Positions 24,827-35,600 of a DNA stretch of 64,000 nucleotides are shown here, in pieces. The position numbers were made by a program, and so were the translations under genes. The DNA comes from Dehalococcoidia bacterium (lineage in GTDB: Bacteria; Chloroflexota; Dehalococcoidia; E44-bin15), in assembly GCA_041649635.1 (NCBI GenBank), contig JBAZMV010000005.1, positions 62,001-126,000 on the forward strand, in the 5' to 3' direction. The number at the start of each line of letters is the position of its first letter. Position 1 is the first letter of the stretch. Below the pieces are notes generated by a model that was given only the letters and a program-made list of their open reading frames with translations, made no database searches and was not told the origin of the DNA.

Positions 24827-25654
24827 TTGACTCAGTTTCAGCCGTGTCCCGTTGAGGACTTACAAGAGAAAGCAAAGACGCTGCGACGCCATATTATCAA
24901 GATGATAGCAGCTTCGCAGAGCGGACATCCGGGCGGCTCGCTGTCTGCGGTCGAAATCATTAGCGCGCTTTATTTTAATGTTCTGCGTCACGATCCAAAG
25001 AACCCTGAATGGCTGGACCGTGATCGATTTGTGCTGAGCAAGGGGCACGCCGCGCCTGCGCTTTACGCCGCGCTGGCCGAGTGCGGATATTTCCCCGTCG
25101 ATGAGCTGACTACTCTGCGCAAGATGGACAGCAGGATGCAGGGACACTGCGAGGTGGGAACCACGCCTGGCGTCGAGATGTCGACCGGGCCACTGGGACA
25201 GGGACTGTCCTTCGGCGTGGGATGCGCGCTGGCGGCACGCCTTGATGAGCGTGATTCCCGAGTATATGTCCTTCTCGGCGACGGCGAGCTGAACGAGGGG
25301 CAGGTGTGGGAGGCGGCCATGTCCGCGGCTCATTTCAAGATAGACAATCTCGTTGCCATCGTCGATCGCAACAGCATACAGCTAGACGGATGGACGCACG
25401 ATATCATGGAGACCGAGCCGCTGGCCCAGAAGTGGCGCGCCTTCGGCTGGCGCGTCAGCGATGTCGCGGGGCATGACATCGATCAACTGCTGACGGCGCT
25501 GGAGAAGGCCAAGACGATAAAAGGCAAGCCGACCGTTATTATCGCAAGGACAATCAAGGGCAAGGGCGTCAGCTTCATGGAGAACAAGGCCGAGTTTCAC
25601 GGCAAAGCCCCCACGCCGGAGCAGGCCGAGCAGGCGCTGAAGGAGCTGGAGTAA
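24827..25654 (+). CDS. Transketolase, N-terminal (thiamine diphosphate-binding) subunit
   Basis: 275 residues from a TTG start seven bases after GGAGG. It holds the diphosphate-binding half: HPGGSLSAVEIISALYF, DRFVLSKGHAAPALYAAL, GPLGQGLSFGVG and the metal motif GDGELNEGQVWEAAMSAAHFKIDNLVAIVDRN. The partner half is encoded next (one base between stop and ATG). Split transketolases occur in archaea and many anaerobic bacteria and act in the non-oxidative pentose pathway; together the subunits correspond to the full enzyme. Confidence 0.93.
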   Translation: MTQFQPCPVEDLQEKAKTLRRHIIKMIAASQSGHPGGSLSAVEIISALYFNVLRHDPKNPEWLDRDRFVLSKGHAAPALYAALAECGYFPVDELTTLRKMDSRMQGHCEVGTTPGVEMSTGPLGQGLSFGVGCALAARLDERDSRVYVLLGDGELNEGQVWEAAMSAAHFKIDNLVAIVDRNSIQLDGWTHDIMETEPLAQKWRAFGWRVSDVAGHDIDQLLTALEKAKTIKGKPTVIIARTIKGKGVSFMENKAEFHGKAPTPEQAEQALKELE

Positions 25655-25655
25655 C

Positions 25656-26603
25656 ATGGCAGCCGAAGCATCCATGAGGGAAACGTACGGCAAGACGCTT
25701 GTCGAGCTGGGCAAGTCGAATCCGGACATCGTAGTTCTGGATGCCGACCTCTCTTCCTCCACGCAGACCAAGTTCTTCGCCAAGGAGTTCCCTGAGAGGT
25801 TCTTCAACTGCGGCATCGCCGAGCAGAACATGATGGGCATCGCCGCCGGGCTGGCCGCCTCGGGCAAGACGGCCTTCGCCAGCACGTTCGCGGTGTTCGC
25901 CACGTCGCGCTGCTTCGACCAGGTGCGCTGGTCCATCGCGCAGCCGTATCGTAATGTGAAGATCGTCGCTACCCACAGCGGCATCACTGTGGGAGAGGAC
26001 GGCGCGTCGCACCAGGCTATCGAAGATTTGTCTCTCATGTGCGCGCTACCCGGCTTCACCGTCGTAGTTCCCGCCGATGCCGTTGAGACGGAACAGGCGG
26101 TGCGCAAAGCAGCGGCGACGCTGGGCCCGTGGTACATCCGCCTGCCAAGGCTGAAATCGGCGCTGGTCTACGATAAAGATTATCGCTTCGAGTTGGGTAA
26201 AGCGGTGACGATGCGCGAGGGCAAAGACCTTACTATCATCGCCATGGGGCTCATGGTGGAGCGGGCTCTCAAGGCCGCGGAGGCGCTGTCGGGAGAAGGC
26301 ATCGATGCCTGCGTGCTGAACATGCATACGCTCAAGCCTCTCGATGAGGACGCCGTTGTGAAAGCGGCGAAAGAGACGGGCGCAATACTTACCGTCGAGG
26401 AGCACGTGCGCCAGGGCGGGCTGGGCAGCCGCGTTGCTACAGTGGTGGCGGAGAGCACCCCCATACCGATGTCTTTCATAACTATCGAGGACTGCTTCTC
26501 ATCTTCGGGACAGCCGGAGGAACTGCTGGCAAAGCACGGGCTTACCGCGGAGAATATTGTGAAAGAGGCTAAGGCGCTGGTTAAGAGGAAGCATAAGTCC
26601 TGA
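25656..26603 (+). CDS. Transketolase, C-terminal (pyrimidine-binding) subunit
   Basis: 315 residues. LDADLSSSTQTKFF, the catalytic Glu region FNCGIAEQNMMGIAAGLAASGKTAF, ATHSGITVGEDGASHQAIEDLSLM and the C-terminal domain TVEEHVRQGGLGSRVATVVAE match the PYR and C-terminal domains of transketolase and DXP synthase C-halves. It pairs with the preceding subunit, and both are needed for activity. Similarity to DXS is expected, but the linkage to an N-terminal transketolase subunit makes transketolase more likely. Confidence 0.92.
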   Translation: MAAEASMRETYGKTLVELGKSNPDIVVLDADLSSSTQTKFFAKEFPERFFNCGIAEQNMMGIAAGLAASGKTAFASTFAVFATSRCFDQVRWSIAQPYRNVKIVATHSGITVGEDGASHQAIEDLSLMCALPGFTVVVPADAVETEQAVRKAAATLGPWYIRLPRLKSALVYDKDYRFELGKAVTMREGKDLTIIAMGLMVERALKAAEALSGEGIDACVLNMHTLKPLDEDAVVKAAKETGAILTVEEHVRQGGLGSRVATVVAESTPIPMSFITIEDCFSSSGQPEELLAKHGLTAENIVKEAKALVKRKHKS

Positions 26604-26697
26604 CAGCAAATAGCATCTATCAAAGAATTTTTTCACCTCAACTTTTCAGCGAGGTGAGAACCGCCGCGACGCCAAGCGGAAATTATCTAAGGATAAG

Positions 26698-27289
26698 ATG
26701 AAATACCGTCCAATAAAAGCACATATTTTTCCATCGACTCTTGACGATATGCATAAGGGATGGATTAGAATTTCTGATGATTTGCGTGACGAAGTTGGAA
26801 TTCAATATTTATCTTATGTACGGTTTCATGCGAATAATAGAAGGGTGTATTGCCAAGTCCGTGGTACACCGGGAAAACAAGGAAGAATAGAAATAAATGA
26901 GTGGTATAGAAAAGCGTTGGGTTGGGATGATCCTCCTTTAGAAGAGGTAGAAGTTAATATAGAGCCAGTTTCTATTATGAGAAGGATTACTGTATTGTCT
27001 TATCATCCTGATGATGCTGTGCGTATAGGTGTAGCATTAGGATTAATCAGTGTTGGTCTAGGATTATTGGCTGTTATGGCAGCGATTGTCGGTCCATTTA
27101 TTCGTGCTATGGCGAGTGGCAATCAAATTCAAATGATTGGCGGCTTTGTAAGCTTAATATTGGCAACGGCCTTAATGCTCTTCATAATAACATTCTCATT
27201 AGGACAAGGCTTTTTGGGCATTGTAAAATTATTTCCAAATACAATGGAATCCCCGAAGAAGTTCAGCAAAGAGTGGTTTAGAAGAATTA

Positions 27290-27300
<11 letters not shown>
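26698..27300 (+). CDS. Membrane protein with N-terminal barrel-like domain, unknown function
   Basis: 200 residues. The soluble part (1-110: GWIRISDDLRDEVGI, LSYVRFHANNRRVYCQVRGT, GRIEINEWYRKALGW, EEVEVNIEPV) has the alternating strand and GD-like turns of a double-psi beta-barrel, as in Cdc48-N or AbrB-like folds; this is inference. Two hydrophobic segments follow (about 118-140 and 148-175), then a basic tail. The base composition is clearly more AT-rich than neighbouring transketolase and proA, suggesting acquisition. Its end overlaps the proA end by 11 bases, tail to tail. Confidence 0.65.
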
Positions 27301-28555
<1,255 letters not shown>

Positions 28556-28928
28556 GATATCAACCCCCTGTATTTCAATCCCCCTTGGTCCCCCTTTTGT
28601 AAAGGGGGATTTAGGAGGATTTTTGTAGGGGCAATTCATGAATTGCCCCTACGGGCGTTACCCGTCATTCCGGCGAAGGCCGGAATCCATAGCGGGCGAG
28701 GCGACCTCGCCCCTACATTTTGGTGGGCACAGCCCACCCTACGGAACGGTCATTGTGTAGGGGCAGGGTTTCCCTGCCCGAGAACGAGGGCGCAGCAAGC
28801 GGCGCCCCTACATTTTTAATCTGTCATTGCGAGCGAAGCGTGGCAATCCCAAAGATATTACGGAGATTGCTTCGTTGCCCTTCCATGACAGAACTACATA
28901 GAAGGACTCCTCGCAATGACAATAAACA
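28556..28928. repeat. Repeat cluster between proB and proA
   Basis: No gene. In order: a CCCCCTT/AAGGGGG hairpin; a perfect 28-base palindrome built on GTAGGGGCAATTC/GAATTGCCCCTAC (28625-28652); a GTCATTCCGG/CCGGAAT element; a GGCGAGGCGACCTCGCCCC palindrome (about 28694-28713); GGTGGGCACAGCCCACCC (about 28721-28738); a second GTAGGGGC ... GCCCCTAC unit (28758-28812); and a GTCATTGCGAG ... CTCGCAATGAC long inverted pair (28823-28921). A mosaic of REP-like elements. Confidence 0.75.
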
Positions 28929-30053
28929 TTACAACACCACAATATTATCACGGTGCACGACCTCGTCGCCGTAGCCATGCCCCAGCAGGCCCTCGATCTT
29001 ATCCGAGCGGGCGCCCTTTATCTTCTCGATATCGGCGGCGGAATAGTTGCTGATGCCGCAAGCTATCCGCTCGCCGGATTCCGTTGCAATATCCACCGCA
29101 TCCCCGCGCTTAAAGCTGCCCTCCACCCCCTTCACGCCGGCGGGCAGCAGGCTCTTGTTGCCCCTGCTCAATGCCGCCGCCGCGCCGCCGTCGACGACGA
29201 GCTTGCCCTTCGTCGAAAGGCCGGAGAGTATCCAGCGCTTGCGGCTCTCTATCTTATCCGTCGCGGGCAGGAACATGGTGCCGATGGACTCTCCGTCGAT
29301 CAATCTCGGCAGTAAATCGGGCTCGCTGCCGTTGGCGATGACGACCGCCGTCCCCGATGCCGTAGCGAGTTTAGCCGCCTGTATCTTGGTGGTCATGCCG
29401 CCCGTCCCGCGCCCGCGCGTTCCGCCCGCCATCTTCTCGATATCCTTGTCGATACGTTTCACGACGGGGATCAGCTTGGCCTTCTTATCGATTGCAGGAT
29501 CGGCGCTATACAATCCGGCGACATCGCTCATTATCACCAGCAGATCGGCGTCGATCAGATTCGCCACCATGCCGGAGAGATTATCGTTATCGCCGAAGTG
29601 CGCTCCCTCCAGCTCCTCGATGGCCACGACGTCGTTCTCGTTGATTATCGGCACCACGCCTAGCTCCAGCAGGATCAGGAGCGTGTTGCGGGCGTTGAGG
29701 TAGCTTATGCGGTCGGCCAGGTCCAGCTTGGTCAGCAGCGCCTGCGCCGTGACGATGCCCTCCCTGCGGAACAGCTCCGTGTACGAGTTCATCAGCACGT
29801 GTTGCCCCACGGCCGCCATGACCTGCCGCATGGGTACGTCCTTCTTGTCTTTAGGCACCTTGAGGTATTGTTTCCCCGATGCCACCGCGCCGGACGAGAC
29901 GAGCGCTATCTCCCGCCCCTGTTTCCTGAGCTCCGCCGCCTGTCGCACGATGCCGGCAATCACGTTCATGTCGATGCTGTCGGTTCCGTTGGTGAGCAGG
30001 TTGGTGCCGAATTTGGCAACGATTCTTTTGTATTGTTTTCCCTGTTTAGCCAT
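28929..30053 (-). CDS. proB: Glutamate 5-kinase ProB with PUA domain
   Basis: Phosphorylates glutamate, first step of proline synthesis and normally feedback-inhibited by proline. Start set at ATG 30053, nine bases after GGAG; the upstream TTG frame (30068) covers that ribosome-binding site. 374 residues: KRIVAKFGTNLLT, SSGAVASG, INENDVVAIEELEGAHFGDNDNLSGMVANLIDADLLVIMSDVAGLY and GGMTTKIQAAKLATASG belong to the kinase; residues about 285-365 are the C-terminal PUA domain (KGKLVVDGGAAAAL). Confidence 0.95.
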   Translation of the reverse strand: MAKQGKQYKRIVAKFGTNLLTNGTDSIDMNVIAGIVRQAAELRKQGREIALVSSGAVASGKQYLKVPKDKKDVPMRQVMAAVGQHVLMNSYTELFRREGIVTAQALLTKLDLADRISYLNARNTLLILLELGVVPIINENDVVAIEELEGAHFGDNDNLSGMVANLIDADLLVIMSDVAGLYSADPAIDKKAKLIPVVKRIDKDIEKMAGGTRGRGTGGMTTKIQAAKLATASGTAVVIANGSEPDLLPRLIDGESIGTMFLPATDKIESRKRWILSGLSTKGKLVVDGGAAAALSRGNKSLLPAGVKGVEGSFKRGDAVDIATESGERIACGISNYSAADIEKIKGARSDKIEGLLGHGYGDEVVHRDNIVVL

Positions 30054-30124
30054 ATCTGGAAACTCCAAGTTGCACTATTATAACATAACGAGGAGTGGTG
30101 AGAAGGGGAGGGAGGTTTGTGTGC

Positions 30125-30961
30125 CTATTTACGTGGTGGGTTTGATTGGGACTTTTCGCAGAAAGGTACTTTCTCTTGAAATAGCTTTGATAGTTTCAAG
30201 AAGCTTATCATATAGTCTGTATCCCCCGTATTCACGAATTCCAATAGATACTCTAGAAAATCATATACAATTGCGCGCCAAGACGGAGTGCTAGCATTCA
30301 GACCTTCTTGCACTATCATTACACCAACAACTATTGTATTAGATAGAACCGAGCGCTGCTCAGGGAAATCTGGTGATGGCTCAAGCTTAGTGATTGTGAA
30401 GAAATCTTGTAAACCATCATTTGCCATAGGGTGCACATGCATGGAGGCATAGTCATAGCCAAAGTCATAGAGAAATCTCATGTCAAGTCGCTTGGCTACT
30501 TCCTCTGCCTTAGGGCGTTGCCAAGATGTAGGATTTTTTGACAGCGCTTTCGCCCGTTTCTTCTGCTCTAGAGTAAAGTTGAACCTTTTGCTCTTGTGTG
30601 CACCTTCGCACCACGGATCGCTTCGGACTTTGTTTATTGAGTTGTACTGTTCAAGGAATGACCATTTTTCAAATACTTCAAACTGGTTATGCTCGTGTAA
30701 GTGACTTAGGTGGAAAAATCTATCCATAAGACAACGATATAATATCCAGCAATCTTGGTAGTCCTGCATATCCCACAGATGGAATATTGCTTTCATCATC
30801 ATGTCTGTTCGAGCAACGAAGTTGCAGAGGATGCTGTCACGAATTTCCTGTTCTTGGCGTGCGAACTCAAAAAGAATCATTGCTGAAACAGCGTGGAAAG
30901 TTTCAAGAGCTTCCTTGTAAGATTCTACTGGCAAATAATGCTGTGCATCGAACTTTGGCAT
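30125..30961 (-). CDS. DUF5677-like protein, unknown function
   Basis: 278 residues, predominantly alpha-helical and soluble. The central WILYRCLMDRFFHLSHLHE and later DYASMHVHPM segments resemble the DUF5677 family (an Arg/Glu motif in one helix and a conserved His after a turn); assignment is from memory and moderate. Families like this are often seen beside defence or mobile genes, but no function is established. It follows the zinc-ribbon gene by 35 bases in an AT-rich two-gene islet bounded by repeats. Confidence 0.6.
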   Translation of the reverse strand: MPKFDAQHYLPVESYKEALETFHAVSAMILFEFARQEQEIRDSILCNFVARTDMMMKAIFHLWDMQDYQDCWILYRCLMDRFFHLSHLHEHNQFEVFEKWSFLEQYNSINKVRSDPWCEGAHKSKRFNFTLEQKKRAKALSKNPTSWQRPKAEEVAKRLDMRFLYDFGYDYASMHVHPMANDGLQDFFTITKLEPSPDFPEQRSVLSNTIVVGVMIVQEGLNASTPSWRAIVYDFLEYLLEFVNTGDTDYMISFLKLSKLFQEKVPFCEKSQSNPPRK

Positions 30962-30996
30962 GTTTTATTGTTGCAGACCGAATCAGAAGGATGCAG

Positions 30997-31659
30997 CTAA
31001 AAGGCAGCTACATATTTGCATCTGCAAAATCCCTTTCTCTCACTATTCAATGTACGAGTGCAGTCTTTACAAGGAATTGGCATGAGCCGAAGCGCTTCGT
31101 CAATAGTATATATTTTGCCATGTTGTTTCTGACAGCCTTCGCACGAGTTACCTATACCAGCAGACAGTATTTCTACCTTTACAACATTAAGCTTTTTATA
31201 TTGTAGTAGGTCCATTTTTGCAGCTTGTTCTAGAAGCGGTCTAAAATCGCGGTTTTCCTCGTCTAAAAATACAGCCATCTCATAGTTTAGGGTTTTCAGA
31301 GAATGAAGATCGCGTTTAATTGTAATTAGTCGGTTAAACAGGCTCCAAATTACATCTCTGTCTTTAGCTTCATGCCCGAACTTTTTTGTGAGTTGACCTT
31401 TTTCACGTTCGTAGTCTGTCTCTGAAGTACCGTATGAACTGAGTATTTGCATCCACTTTTGTCTGCTCTGGCTGGTTGCCCACTCAGTGTCGATTTCCTT
31501 GGCACGAGATTCAGTAACTATAACCCGTTCTCGTGTTGTAGGCAAAGTGCGTATGTACATAAAATTACCACAGGAAGGGCACTTGGCTTTGCGTTGCGGA
31601 GGTTTCTTTAGTGTGAAATTACAATATGGACAAAATGCGGAGGATTGTTCCATTGTCAT
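30997..31659 (-). CDS. Double zinc-ribbon protein with Mu-F-like Cys-rich C-terminus
   Basis: 220 residues, ATG behind AAGGAGG. The N-terminal ribbon has CPYC ... CPSC (about 10-31). The middle is helical. The C-terminus has CEGCQKQHGKIYTIDEAL, then PIPCKDCTR and FCRCKY, resembling the Cys/His tail of phage Mu gpF/SPP1 gp7-type head proteins, where CxxCxxxxG and a final CxCxY motif recur. No phage genes are nearby, so a domesticated or independent use of the fold is more likely. It forms an islet with the DUF5677-like gene. Confidence 0.6.
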   Translation of the reverse strand: MTMEQSSAFCPYCNFTLKKPPQRKAKCPSCGNFMYIRTLPTTRERVIVTESRAKEIDTEWATSQSRQKWMQILSSYGTSETDYEREKGQLTKKFGHEAKDRDVIWSLFNRLITIKRDLHSLKTLNYEMAVFLDEENRDFRPLLEQAAKMDLLQYKKLNVVKVEILSAGIGNSCEGCQKQHGKIYTIDEALRLMPIPCKDCTRTLNSERKGFCRCKYVAAF

Positions 31660-31716
31660 TTTCTAAGCCTCCTTTTGTGATGGCACTATTATAGGCACGT
31701 ATCCAATTTGAGTCAA

Positions 31717-31845
31717 CGAACGCCCCCTTGGTTCTGTTGCTTCCCCCTCTTTAATCAAAGAGGGGGTTAGGGGGAGTTCGCATTCCCGTTATTGGCGCAT
31801 TGTAGGGGCTTGATTAATCAAGCCCGTTCATGTCTTCCATCCCCG
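31717..31845. repeat. Repeat cluster upstream of CBS gene
   Basis: Contains GAACGCCCCCTTGG, a CCCCCTCTTTAATCAAAGAGGGGG hairpin followed by AGGGGGAGTTCG (31717-31782), also found near 61791-61856, then a TGTAGGGGCTTGATTAATCAAGCCC palindrome (31802-31828). No coding capacity seen between 31660 and 31953 apart from the promoter. Confidence 0.7.
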
Positions 31846-31881
31846 CTAAAAGACCAACGTGTTATGGACGCTTAAAAATCC

Positions 31882-31910
31882 TTGACAACAGGTTGCGTTT
31901 GGAGTAGGAT
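31882..31910 (+). promoter_or_regulatory. Promoter of CBS-domain gene
   Basis: TTGACA (31882-31887), 17 bases, TAGGAT (31905-31910). An AAAGGAGG ribosome-binding site follows in the short leader. Confidence 0.7.
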
Positions 31911-31953
31911 TACTCATCTTCCATGCCAGGGGAAAAACACAAAGGAGGTTAAC

Positions 31954-32394
31954 ATGAGCACGGTAAGAGACGTCCTCAACGGGAAAAGCGGCAAGGTGGA
32001 AACCATATCTCCCAAGGTAACCATTTATGAAGCCCTGGAAAAGATGGCCCAGAAAGACATAGGCGCTCTGGTGGTCATGGAGAACAAAAAGGTCGTGGGC
32101 ATTGTTTCGGAAAGGGATTATGCCCGGAAAATCATCCTCAAGGGGAAGAACTCCAAGAAAACCCTGGTCAAAGAGATCATGACTTCCAAGCTGGTTTCTA
32201 CAAACCCCAATGCCAGCGTAGAAGAGGCGATGGTTCTGATGACGGGAAAACATGTTCGGCATTTGCCCGTCTTTGAAAAGAGCAAGTTCGTTGGGATCAT
32301 TTCCATTGGCGATGTCATGAAATCAATCGTTTCCAATAAGGATTTTTTGATTGATCAATTGAGCGACTATATATCTGGGAAATATATTACTTAG
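31954..32394 (+). CDS. Two-CBS-domain protein
   Basis: 146 residues from ATG 31954, which follows AAAGGAGG; the longer frame starting at 31882 begins inside the promoter. Two CBS repeats: TIYEALEKMAQKDIGALVVMENKKVVGIVSERDYARKI and ASVEEAMVLMTGKHVRHLPVFEKSKFVGIISIGDVMKSI. Such pairs bind adenosine nucleotides and sense energy or redox state; a target enzyme is not evident. It has its own promoter and terminator and is bounded by repeats, which fits an independently acquired single-gene unit. Confidence 0.9.
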   Translation: MSTVRDVLNGKSGKVETISPKVTIYEALEKMAQKDIGALVVMENKKVVGIVSERDYARKIILKGKNSKKTLVKEIMTSKLVSTNPNASVEEAMVLMTGKHVRHLPVFEKSKFVGIISIGDVMKSIVSNKDFLIDQLSDYISGKYIT

Positions 32395-32421
32395 GATCGA
32401 CAGAATAAGACCGGGCACGAA

Positions 32422-32454
32422 AGCCTGCTACTAAATCAGTAGCAGGCTTTTTTT
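32422..32454 (+). terminator. Intrinsic terminator of CBS gene
   Basis: AGCCTGCTACT pairs perfectly with AGTAGCAGGCT around a five-base loop, followed by a run of seven T. Confidence 0.93.
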
Positions 32455-32497
32455 ACTGTCGGCTAACTGTTTTCAGAGGTAGATGGTGGATTTCGCG

Positions 32498-32581
32498 ACC
32501 CGTCATTGGCGTATCGTAGGGACTTGATTGATCAAGCCCGCTCCCGTCGGGTATCGGACGCGATGAATCGCGCCCCTACGA
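32498..32581. repeat. REP-like repeats before mfd
   Basis: CGTAGGGACTTGATTGATCAAGCCC (hairpin) and GGACGCGATGAATCGCGCCCCTACG form a nested unit of the GTAGGGGC family between the CBS terminator and the mfd promoter. Confidence 0.65.
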
Positions 32582-32583
32582 GT

Positions 32584-32613
32584 TTGTTCCGTATATTCGT
32601 GTTATGCTACAAT
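32584..32613 (+). promoter_or_regulatory. Probable promoter of mfd
   Basis: TTGTTC (32584-32589), 18 bases, TACAAT (32608-32613), 49 bases before the ATG. The -35 is weak. Confidence 0.45.
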
Positions 32614-32662
32614 CTGGACAGGGCGGGTCAGCGGTGACCGGCCCTTTGGGCGTTTTGATTTT

Positions 32663-35600
32663 ATGGAAAAGTTGAACCTGAAACAGCTATTACCGCTCAT
32701 CGACGGGATGCCGGAATACGCACGGCTGGCTGATGCGCTGCAAGGTGGCGGCGTTCGTAAGCTGGTCGTCCTCGATGCCGCCAAGCCGTATACGCTGGCG
32801 GCGCTGCATCGACGTTTGAAGCTGCCGATGCTGGTGGTGTCGGCCAAGCCGGAGCGGGCGCGGTGGCTGCAGGACCAGCTCAGGTGCTGGGGCGCGGAGG
32901 CGGCGCTGTTCCCGGAGCCGGACTCGCTGCCGTATGAGCACATGGCCTCCTATCCGTATACTATCGCTCAACGTGTGCGCGCGCTGCATTCACTCGGAGT
33001 CGATAAGTCTGCGCTGGTGGTGACCTCGGCGCACGCGCTGGCGCGCATCACGCTCTCGCCGCAGAGGTTCCACGATGAAGTTCACACCATCAAGCGTGGA
33101 GCGAGCGTCGATCTGGAGGGGACGCTGGCGGCGTGGGTGGGGATGGGCTATCAGAACGAGCACATGGTGGAGACGCCCGGCGGTTTCAGCAGGCGCGGCG
33201 GCATCATCGATGTCTACTCGCCCGCGCACCCGATGCCGGCGCGCATCGAGCTCTTCGGCGACGAGGTGGAGAGCATACGATTCTTCGACCCGGCGACGCA
33301 GCGTTCTATCGAGACTGTCGCTGAAATAACCATCGTTCCCGCCCGTGAGCTGTCGTTCGATGGCGTTGTAACCGAGCGCGACGCCGGAGCCATCGTCGAT
33401 TACCTGTCTGCCAAGTCGATTCTTGTCCTAGACCAGCCTGACGAGGTCGAGCGCTCGCTGGTGGAGTTCGACGAGGAATCGAGCCAGATACGGGAGGAGC
33501 AGGAGGCGCGAGGGGACATATCGTCGGATTTCCCGACTACGTATTTCAACTGGGAGGAGCTTTCGTCTCGTTTTGCCAAAGTCGGCCGACGTCTCGACTT
33601 GCTCTCGTGGCGCAGCGATGACGAGCAGGAGGCGCTGCCATTCGTTGCGGCGCCGATATACGGCGGCAGGCTGGAGGATTTCCTTGTAAACGTCGCGGAT
33701 ATGACACGCGTCGAGCGTAAACGCGTCGTCGTCATCTCCCACCAGGCGCGCAGGCTGACCGACCTCTTCGAGGAGAAAGACATCATCGCCCCCGTGCTGC
33801 CAAAGCTGAAGGGGTTGCCGTCGGAGGGCGGGGTCGCATTGATTCAGGGGTCGCTGGCCCAGGGCTGGGCGCTGGGTTCGACCGTCCTCCTCACCGACAC
33901 CGAGATATTCGGCTTCACAAAGGTGCGGGGGCGCGAGCGGCGCGGCCCGCCGCGGCGGCTGGGGGCGCTTTCGGAGCTGGTCGTCGGCGACCACGTGGTG
34001 CACGTGGAGCACGGCATCGGCATATTCGCTGGAATGAGGACCATGGCCGTGGGCGACCGCGAGAAGGAATACCTCGTGCTGGAATATGCGTCGGGCGATA
34101 AGCTGTACGTGCCCAGCGACCAGATCGACCGGCTGGGGAGGTACATCGGCGAGGGGGAGGAGCCGCCCGCGCTGAGCCGCCTCGGCTCTCAGGAGTGGGC
34201 GCGCACGCGGCGCAAGGTGAAGCAGGCCGCGGCGCTGCTGGCGCGGGAGCTGCTCTCGATCTACGCCGAGCGCGAGGTCGTCACCGGCTTCGCCTTTTCA
34301 TCCGACACAGTGTGGCAGGGCGAGATGGAGGCCTCGTTCCCGTACGAGGAGACGCCGGACCAGCTCAAGGCGGTCGCAGCGATAAAGCAGGACATGGAGC
34401 AGCCGAAGCCGATGGACCGGCTGGTCTGCGGCGACGTGGGCTACGGCAAGACGGAGGTGGCGCTGCGCGCGGCGTTCAAGGCGGTGATGGACGGCAGGCA
34501 GGCGGCGGTGCTGGTGCCGACCACGGTGCTGGCGCAGCAGCACTACGAGACCTTCTCCGAGCGATTACGCGCTTTCCCTATCAACGTCGCCGTCCTCAGC
34601 CGCTTTATCTCGCCCGGCGAGCAGAATAAGGTTGTCGCGAAGATAAAGCAGGGCGGCATAGATATCGTTATCGGCACGCATCGTTTGCTGCAGAAGGACG
34701 TCGCGTTCAAGAATCTCGGTTTGCTCATCATCGATGAGGAGCAGCGCTTCGGCGTGGCGCATAAAGAATATCTCAAGAAGCTGCGCCGCGAGGTCGATGT
34801 GCTCACGCTTACGGCAACGCCGATACCGCGCACGCTGTACATGTCGCTGTCCGGTGTGCGCGATATGAGCACCATGGAAACGCCGCCCGAGGAGCGCCTG
34901 CCGATTAAGACCTACGTCGGAGTGTACGATGAGAAGATAATCCGCGACGCGATATTGCGCGAGATGGACCGCGGCGGGCAGATATTCGTCGTCCATAACC
35001 GCATCGATAGCCTGCACCGCATCGCCGAAGAGATAGGGAAGCTCGTGCCGCATGCCGTCGTTACCGCAGCGCACGGCCAGATGTCGCCGGAGCAGCTCGA
35101 GAACATCATGTTCGATTTTTACGAGGGGCACATCGATGTGCTGGTCTCGACGACCATCATAGAGGCCGGGCTGGACGTGCCCAACGCCAACACGCTCATC
35201 GTGAGCGACGCCGACCGGATGGGGCTGGCGCAGCTGTACCAGCTCAGGGGACGGGTGGGGCGCAGTTCCAACAGGGCCTACGCCTATTTTCTCTACGAGA
35301 AGGGCAAGCCGCTCACGCCGCAGTCGTCGCGGCGGCTGGAGACCATCGCGGAAGCCACCGAGCTCGGCGCGGGCTTCCGCATCGCGATGCGGGACCTGGA
35401 GATCCGTGGGGCGGGGAACATCCTGGGCTCGGAGCAGAGCGGCCAGATAGGGGCTGTCGGCTTCGACCTGTACTGCCGCATGCTTAATGATGCCGTCGAG
35501 GAACTGCGCACCGGCAAGATAAAGCCGGATGTCGTTCAGCAGGGCCCGTCCGTCGATCTCCCCGTCAAGGCCCGTGTTCCCGAATCGTACGTGTCCGACC

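Noticed and set aside
26632..26660. Inverted repeat TTCACCTC/GAGGTGAGAA after the transketolase genes as a terminator
   Set aside because: No T run follows the stem on either strand; the T run lies before the stem on the plus strand.
28556..28639. 28-residue extension of ProA
   Set aside because: It is encoded by an intergenic palindrome (CCCCCTT ... AAGGGGG); the conserved protein begins at 28555.
28556..28928. CRISPR array
   Set aside because: Repeats here are palindromic, of different types and irregularly spaced; there are no equal-length spacers and no cas genes.
30997..31659. Prophage remnant
   Set aside because: Only a Cys-rich tail motif resembles phage Mu gpF; there are no portal, terminase, capsid or integrase genes nearby.
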